This document shows positions 57,720-64,000 of a DNA stretch of 64,000 nucleotides, piece by piece. Both the position numbers and the translations under genes were made by a program. The notes beneath the pieces were generated by a model that was not told where the DNA came from, made no database searches, and saw only the letters and a program-made list of their open reading frames with translations. The DNA comes from Pomphorhynchus laevis (lineage: Eukaryota; Acanthocephala; Palaeacanthocephala; Echinorhynchida; Pomphorhynchidae): NCBI GenBank assembly GCA_012934845.2, contig WNNJ02003300.1:62001-126000 (forward strand), read 5' to 3'. Within the stretch, counting starts at the first letter, position 1. Every line of letters begins with the position of its first letter.

Positions 57720-58420
57720 AAAAATTCAATCCAGTATTTCAATATCTGCTACTGTCATCAGGAACTACTGTTTTACACCACGTAAAAGTTTTCTATATAA
57801 AAATGTTATCGCACAACACTTAAAAAGTCCAAAGAAAGAAAAAAAAAGCTGGATAAGAAACTAACACATCAAATAAAATTTGTCAATGGAAGTGAAAAAC
57901 ACGAACAAATCACAAAAAAACAACAAGTCAAAGGCATTAACATTTTTTAAAACAAATTTAAAGACAATACACATTTATAATTAATCAAAATTAAAATATT
58001 AAAAGCAATAAGGAACTGAAATAAATCAAACTAATATAACTTATTTAGCTCAATTAACTATAAAATATATAAAACAATTATATTTAATGGGATATTTTTA
58101 AAATAAAATCTGCTTTATTGTTAGATATCACATCATTCTTTTTTTATAAAACAAGCCTCCAGTATAATACGTGAAAGGTAATCACTTTCATACGATAGAA
58201 TAGAAGGCCTTATCAAAATTAACGTTATACTGCAAATTTTATACATGATGTGTTAAAACATCCATCATATTACGACGTCTATTGTTATATTTATGTTGTG
58301 AAGTGCGTTTTTTCAATCCCTGTCCAGTTTGACCGATATATTAGAAGAGGAACAATTATCACATATTATCTTATAAACAACAGAAGAATTATTAAATCTC
58401 GGTTTTAATTTGAAAATATT
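57720..58420 (-). mobile_element. PLE-6 fragment, GIY-YIG endonuclease and element end
   Basis: Minus strand reads VVYKIICDNCS, then YIGQTGQGLKKRTSQHKYNN (about 58,345-58,285), the nuclease core. Further downstream CTGATGA (57,762-57,756) is followed by GAAATACTGG, the element-end motif. This links the motif to the 3' side of a nuclease domain within one element. RT absent; frame broken. Confidence 0.7.
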
Positions 58421-58537
58421 TTGTAATTTGGGTATTTTTTATTATAAATTGTGACATCAGTAACGTCATAGGCTATTTTATTTTTATATATAAATTTATT
58501 AAATAAGGATGTATATTTCATTTTTCGTTAATATAAG

Positions 58538-58760
58538 TTGTTTAAAAAATACCATGTGCTAGTTGTTCCGGGATTTTATATCGGTCAAACTGGAGACTCA
58601 TTTGATTTGCTAATATTTTCTGTCGGATTATGTGTATACTACGTATTACCATTGTTATTAAAATACGACTGGACAATCAGTCGTATGCCGAAGATGACCA
58701 TAATCACAATATATCATTTCGTTCATACTAACAACGTGAAGTGTGAATTGTAAAAACGCG
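58538..58760 (+). mobile_element. PLE GIY-YIG scrap, plus strand
   Basis: Reads VVPGFYIGQTGDSFD, then loses the family pattern. Head-to-head with the minus-strand PLE-6 fragment. Confidence 0.4.
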
Positions 58761-59420
58761 GCCCGTTATCTCACAACTGTTTTCGCCACGAGGAAAAGAC
58801 AGTTTTAACGCAAATTTAAAACCGTGGATTTTGAAGTCGTGATCAGTTATCAGATTTATGCAGCAATTAAATGCATCAATCACAATCAGGTATTGATGCA
58901 TCAATCAGGTATGTGACATCGTCATTAATGATTGATGATTAATGATTTTACATTAATGATTGATACATACTTTTTAAATAAATCCTTATTTAAAAACAGT
59001 TTCATTGTGTCTATTTAACTGACAGTATAACAAGAGACTAGTCATTTGCTTCAGAAACACTCAAAATGTGGAAACTCACATCCCCTAAAATTACACATGG
59101 CCATTACTAGTACACAATGTATATACCAATATCCCAAAATTAAACTGCCTAAGATCTCAATCCTAAGATTCATAATTTGAATCTTTAACATTAAACGAAT
59201 TAACTTAAGCTCTAAGACTATACCTGGCTCTTTATGAACATACTCTACTTTGTTTATTAATCATTCACAATGAGCTACATTTCAGACCTGCCGACTCGAG
59301 CTAATGAGCACAGGATAGTATTTCACCTCAGTGATTAATTTCTATTCTAATTTTCTGCCTGATATTATCCACGATTTTGTCACAAGCTATATTGTATATC
59401 ACGGTTGACTATATTACTTT
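58760..59420. other. Spacer, no gene seen
   Basis: Short ATTGATG-type repeats near 58,865-58,970. Nothing else recognised. Confidence 0.4.
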
Positions 59421-59580
59421 AGTCAGATAACTGAGTCTATGTATTTTACACTAAATATAAATAAAAAATATTTTTATATAAATAAAAATAAATAATAAAT
59501 AATTATAAAATATTTTACATAATATTTAATAGATAGTTAAATATTACATAATATTTAATAGATAGTTACATAATAATAGA
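59421..59580 (-). mobile_element. PLE-1 tail fragment
   Basis: Inverted terminal motif variant (CAGATAACTGAGTCTATG) and A/T tail with short internal repeats (ACATAATATTTAATAGATAGTT). Confidence 0.55.
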
Positions 59581-59582
59581 TA

Positions 59583-59780
59583 GTTCGTTAAAACGGAAGG
59601 CCACACCCAGGAAATGAAAATCAAATTTCTTTTCAATATTTCGACATAACCAGTTATAAAAGTAATAATTGCTCAGTATGATTACAAAAAAACTTCCAAG
59701 ATGATCACAGTTTTTCTGCCGAAATTTTGAAAAGAAATTTGATTTTCATTTGCTGAAAATGGTATTCCGTTTTAACGAAC
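59583..59780. mobile_element. Two PLE ends in inverted orientation
   Basis: The first arm, 59,583-59,643, begins GTTCGTTAAAACGGAA. The second arm, about 59,718-59,780, is its imperfect reverse complement over some 60 bp. The shared inner part (AAATGAAAATCAAATTTCTT) also occurs at the PLE end near 5840. The spacer carries the GATGATCAC...CGAAATTTTG motif. PLEs are known to have terminal repeats in either orientation. Confidence 0.6.
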
Positions 59781-59934
59781 GATCCACCACTGTAAAATCT
59801 TATATAATTATTTATATAAGATTTATTTATATAATTATTTATTATCTTTATTTTTATTTATATATAAAATACGATTACTATCATATTACTAACCAGCATG
59901 TCTCTTCCTATCTAATATTTTATACAATTTATCG

Positions 59935-62900
59935 TGTATGCAATTGTTCATTCTATTTACCTGGCAGATTCCGGTTTACTGTCAAGAAAATTCAAAAGAC
60001 AGATTGTCGGTTGTTTCCGGCAACTGTTGTGTTATCTCCGTCTTTTTGTTACAAAAGACGGATACAACGTACAGTTTACACAAGTGGAAATGTTTTCCTT
60101 ACAAACTGTATCGTTTGTTTTTACATAAAGGCAGCAGAGGAAAATTTCAGCAGATCATTAAAGGACCGAAACACGAAAGGTAGGCGTAGGCTCACTGCTG
60201 ATGAGGTCCACCTACGCTGATTGTAGTGTACAGTGCTGCATCTAGGATTAAAGAATTCACACGAGGATAATTTATGAAGCCGACCAAATGAGGATACTCG
60301 CTCGTGTATGATATTATTCATTCTATTTACATGACAGATTCCGGTTTACTGTCAAGAAAATTCAAAAGACAGATTGTCGGTTGTTTCCGGCAACTGTAGT
60401 GCTATCTCCGTCTTTTTGTTAAAAAAGACGGAAACAACGTACAGTTTGCACAAGTGGAAATGTTTTCCTTACAAACTGTATCGTTTGTTTTTACAGAAAG
60501 GCAGCAGAGGAAAATTTCAGCAGATCATTAAAGGTGGAAACACGAAAGGTAGGCGTAGGCTCACTGCTGATGAGGTCCACCTACGCTGATTGTAGTGTAC
60601 AGTGCTGCATCTAGGATTAAAGAATTCACACGAGGATAATTTATGAAGCCGACCAAATGATGATACTCGCTCGTATATGCAATTGTTCATTCTATTTACC
60701 TGACAGATTCAGGTTTACTGTCAAGAAAATTCAAAAGACAGATTGTCGGTTGTTTCCCGCAACTGTAGTGCTATCTCCGTCTTTTTGTTACAAAAGACGG
60801 AAACAACGTACAGTTTGCACAAGTGGAAATGTTTTCCTTACAATCTGTATCGTTTGTTTTTACAGAAAGGCAGCAGAGAAAATTTTAGCCGATCATTAAA
60901 AAACCTAAACACGAAAGGTAGGCATAGGGTCACTGCTGATGAGGTCCACCTACGCTGATTGTAGTGTACAGTGCTGCATCTAGGATTAAAGAATTAACAC
61001 AAGGATAATTTATGAAGCCGACCAAATGAGGATACTCGCTCGTGTATGCAATTATTCATTCTATTAACCTCGCAGATTCCGGTTTCCTGTCAAGAAGATT
61101 CAAAAGACAGATTGTCGGTTGTTTCCGGCAACTGTAGTGCTATCTCCGTCTTTGTTACAAAAGACGGATACAACGTACAGTTTGCACAAGTGGAAATGTT
61201 TTCCTTACAAACTGTATCGTTTGTTTTTACAGAAAGGCAGCAGAGGAAAATTTCAGCATATCATTAAAGGACCGAAACACGAAAGGTAGGCGTAGGCTCA
61301 CTGATGATGGGGTCCACCTACGCTGATTGTAGTGTACAGTGCTGCATCTAGGATTAAAGAATATACACGAAAATAATTTATGAAGCCGACCAAATGAGGA
61401 TACTCGCTCGTGTATGCAATTGTTCATTCTATTTACCTGACAGATTCCGGTTTACTGTCAAGAATATTCAAAAGACAAATTGTCGGTTGTTTCGGGCAAC
61501 TGTAGTGCTATCCTCGTCTTTTTGTTAAAAAAGAAGGAAACAAGGTACAGTTTGCACAAGCGGAAATGGTTTCCTTACAAACTGTATCGTTTGTTTTTAC
61601 AGAAAGGCAGCAGAGGAAAATTTCAGCAGATCATTAAAGGACCGAAACACGAAAGGTAGGCGTAGGCTCACTGCTGATGAGGTCCACCTACGCTGATTGT
61701 AGTGTACAGTGCTGCATCTAGGATTAAAGAATTTACGCGAGGATAATTTATGAAGCCGAACAAATCATGATACTAGCTCGTGTATGATATTATTCATTCT
61801 ATTTACCTGACAGATTCCGGTTTACTGTCAAGAAAATTCAAAAGACAGATTGTCGGTTGTTTCCCGCAACTGTAGTGCTATCTCCGTCTTTTTGTTACAA
61901 AAGACGGAAACAACGTACAGTTTGCACAAGTGGAAATGTTTTCCTTACAATCTGTATCGTTTGTTTTTACAGAAAGGCAGCAGAGGAAAATTTTAGCCGA
62001 TCATTAAAAAACCGAAACACGAAAGGTAGGCGTAGGGTCACTGCTGATGAGGTCCACCTACGCTGATTGTAGTGTACAGTGCTGCATCTAGGATTAAAGA
62101 ATTCACACGAGGATAATTTATGAAGCCGACCAAATGATGATACTCGCTCGTGTATGCAATTGTTCATTCTATTTACCTGGCAGATTCCGGTTTCCTGTCA
62201 AGAAAATTCAAAAGACAGATTGTCGGTTGTTTCCGGCAACTGTAGTGCTATCTCCGTCTTTTTGTTACAAAAGACGGAAACAACGTACAGTTTGCACAAG
62301 TGGAAATGTTTTCCTTACAAACTGTATCGTTTGTTTTTACAGAAAGGCAGCAGAGGAAAATTTCAGCAGATCATTAAAGGACCGAAACACGAAAGGTAGG
62401 CGTAGGCTCACTGCTGATGAGGTCCACCTACGCTGATTGTAGTGTACAGTGCTGCATCTAGGATTAAAGAATTCACACGAGGATAATTTATGAAGCCGAC
62501 CAAATGATGATACTCGCTCGTGTATGCAATTATTCATTCTATTAACCTGGCAGATTCCGGTTTCCTGTCAAGAAAATTCAAAAGACAGATTGTCGGTTGT
62601 TTCCGGCAACTGTAGTGCTATCTCCGTCTTTTTGTTACAAAAGACGGAAACAACGTACAGTTTGCACAAGTGGAAATGTTTTCCTTACAAACTGTATCGT
62701 TTGTTTTTACAGAAAGGCAGCAGAGGAAAATTTCAGCAGATCATTAAAGGACCGAAACACGAAAGGTAGGCGTAGGCTCACTGCTGATGAGGTCCACCTA
62801 CGCTGATTGTAGTGTACAGTGCTGCATCTAGGATTAAAGAATTCACACGAGGATAATTTATGAAGCCGACCAAATGATGATACTCGCTCGTGTATGCAAT

Positions 62901-64000
62901 TATTCATTCTATTTAACCTGGCAGATTCCGGTTTCCTGTCAAGAAAATTCAAAAGACAGATTGTCGGTTGTTTCCGTCAACTGTAGTGCTATCTCCGTCT
63001 TTTTGTTACAAAAGACGGAAACAACGTACAGTTTGCACAAGTGGAAATGTTTTCCTTACAAACTGTATCGTTTGTTTTTACAGAAAGGCAGCAGAGGAAA
63101 ATTTCAGCAGATCATTAAAGGACCGAAACACGAAAGGTAGGCGTAGGCTCACTGCTGATGAGGTCCACCTACGCTGATTGTAGTGTACAGTGCTGCATCT
63201 AGGATTAAAGAATTCACACGAGGATAATTTATGAAGCCGACCAAATGATGATACTCGCTCGTGTATGCAATTATTCATTCTATTAACCTGGCAGATTCCG
63301 GTTTCCTGTCAAGAAAATTCAAAAGACAGATTGTCGGTTGTTTCCGGCAACTGTAGTGCTATCTCCGTCTTTTTGTTACAAAAGACGGAAACAACGTACA
63401 GTTTGCACAAGTGGAAATGTTTTCCTTACAAACTGTATCGTTTGTTTTTACAGAAAGGCAGCAGAGGAAAATTTCAGCAGATCATTAAAGGACCGAAACA
63501 CGAAAGGTAGGCGTAGGCTCACTGCTGATGAGGTCCACCTACGCTGATTGTAGTGTACAGTGCTGCATCTAGGATTAAAGAATTCACACGAGGATAATTT
63601 ATGAAGCCGACCAAATGAGGATACTCGCTCGTGTATGCAATTGTTCATTCTATTTACCTGACAGATTCCGGTTTCCTGTCAAGAATATTCAAAAGACAAA
63701 TTGTCAGTTTTTTTCCGGCAACTGTAGTGCTATCCTCGTCTTTTTGTTAAAAAAGACGGAAACAACGTACAGTTTGCACAAGCCGAAATGTTTTCCTTAC
63801 AAACTGTATCGTTTGTTTTTACAGAAAGGCAGCAGAGGAAAATTTCAGCAGATCATTAAAGGACCGAAACACGAAAGGTAGGCGTAGGCTCACTGCTGAT
63901 GAGGTCCACCTACGCTGATTGTAGTGTACAGTGCTGCATCTAGGATTAAAGAATTCACGCGAGGATAATTTATGAAGCCGAACAAATCATGAAACTAGCT
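59935..64000 (+). repeat. Satellite array, eleven units of about 370 bp
   Basis: Units start at 59,935, 60,305, 60,674, 61,043, 61,411, 61,781, 62,151, 62,521, 62,891, 63,262 and 63,632, so lengths are 368-371 bp. The array runs off the window. The left border (59,935) abuts unrelated A/T-rich DNA. Units are highly similar and share sub-variants. All frames stay open over long stretches on both strands, so the 66-100-codon frames seen in every unit reflect the repeat, not a gene family. Each unit has a 9-bp hairpin (CCGTCTTTT/AAAAGACGG) and a GCGTAGG...CCTACGC inverted pair. Confidence 0.95.

Noticed and set aside
62370-62440. Hammerhead ribozyme in the satellite: GGACC-GAAAC and CTGATGA-GGTCC look like a core with a perfect 5-bp stem II
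   Set aside because: Stem I cannot close (G opposite G at the first pair), and the GGACC side varies between units (GGTGG in unit 2, AAACC in units 3 and 6) while GGTCC stays fixed. There is no covariation. The order would also require a circularly permuted form.
59938-63881. A tandem protein gene family in the 370-bp array (frames of 66-100 codons in every unit, both strands)
   Set aside because: Frames exist on both strands and in several phases of each unit, with no codon bias or start context. They follow from repetition of one stop-poor sequence.
1-64000. CRISPR arrays, bacterial operons or phage genes
   Set aside because: No short regularly spaced direct repeats with unique spacers. 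Spliced exons, a eukaryotic tRNA with a Pol III terminator, and retroelements show a nuclear metazoan genome.

Overview
The window looks like AT-rich DNA of an invertebrate metazoan. It holds one host gene with spliceosomal introns, a nuclear tRNA-Asp, a 370-bp satellite, and a dense, nested load of retroelements: several Penelope-like element (PLE) families, several LINE clades, and Ty3/Gypsy copies of the CsRn1 type. The host gene encodes IQCA1/DRC11, an axonemal dynein regulatory complex protein, so the organism probably has motile cilia or flagellate sperm. I cannot name the species. Very short introns (46-51 bp) beside introns of 8-12 kb are a clear trait of this gene.

Layout. 1-5.9 kb: a PLE endonuclease remnant, then a nearly full-length APE-type LINE (ORF1-like zinc-knuckle part, endonuclease, reverse transcriptase), then a PLE end. 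5.9-7.9 kb: a Gypsy fossil. 8.0-11.9 kb: a pile of tail copies of one PLE family (called PLE-1 here). 12.6-19.8 kb: a Cys-rich open frame, degraded LINEs joined to an L2-like tail, a PLE endonuclease piece, and a minus-strand LINE tail. 21.5-28.1 kb: the AAA-ATPase half of IQCA1 (minus strand), with an antisense PDI-like fragment and a PLE-1 copy in its introns. 29.9-36.6 kb: two other PLE families plus LINE scraps. 37.1-40.1 kb: an L2-like LINE. 40.36-40.49 kb: an IQCA1 exon. 41.0-42.5 kb: a second, nearly identical PLE-1 copy. 43.2-47.0 kb: a whole-looking compact Gypsy element. 47.0-48.8 kb: a second Gypsy fossil. 49.3-49.5 kb: an IQCA1 exon abutting a LINE tail. 50.3-53.4 kb: a LINE with a Cys-rich start and an endonuclease-like C-terminus. 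53.5-55.6 kb: two more copies of the 49.5-kb LINE family. 55.7-56.4 kb: tRNA-Asp and its broken duplicate. 56.6-57.4 kb: three more IQCA1 exons. 57.5-59.8 kb: PLE scraps. 59.9-64.0 kb: eleven 370-bp satellite units running off the window.

How it fits together. Ten consecutive IQCA1 exons can be placed on the minus strand from 57,448 to 21,555. Their splice phases match at every junction, giving about 555 codons from before the lysine-rich region to after the AAA core. Most other features lie in its introns. I find no complete new cellular system. The strongest leads are the endonuclease-less PLE-1 with a conserved structured tail, an IQCA1 3' splice site that appears to use antisense LINE sequence, and the satellite array.
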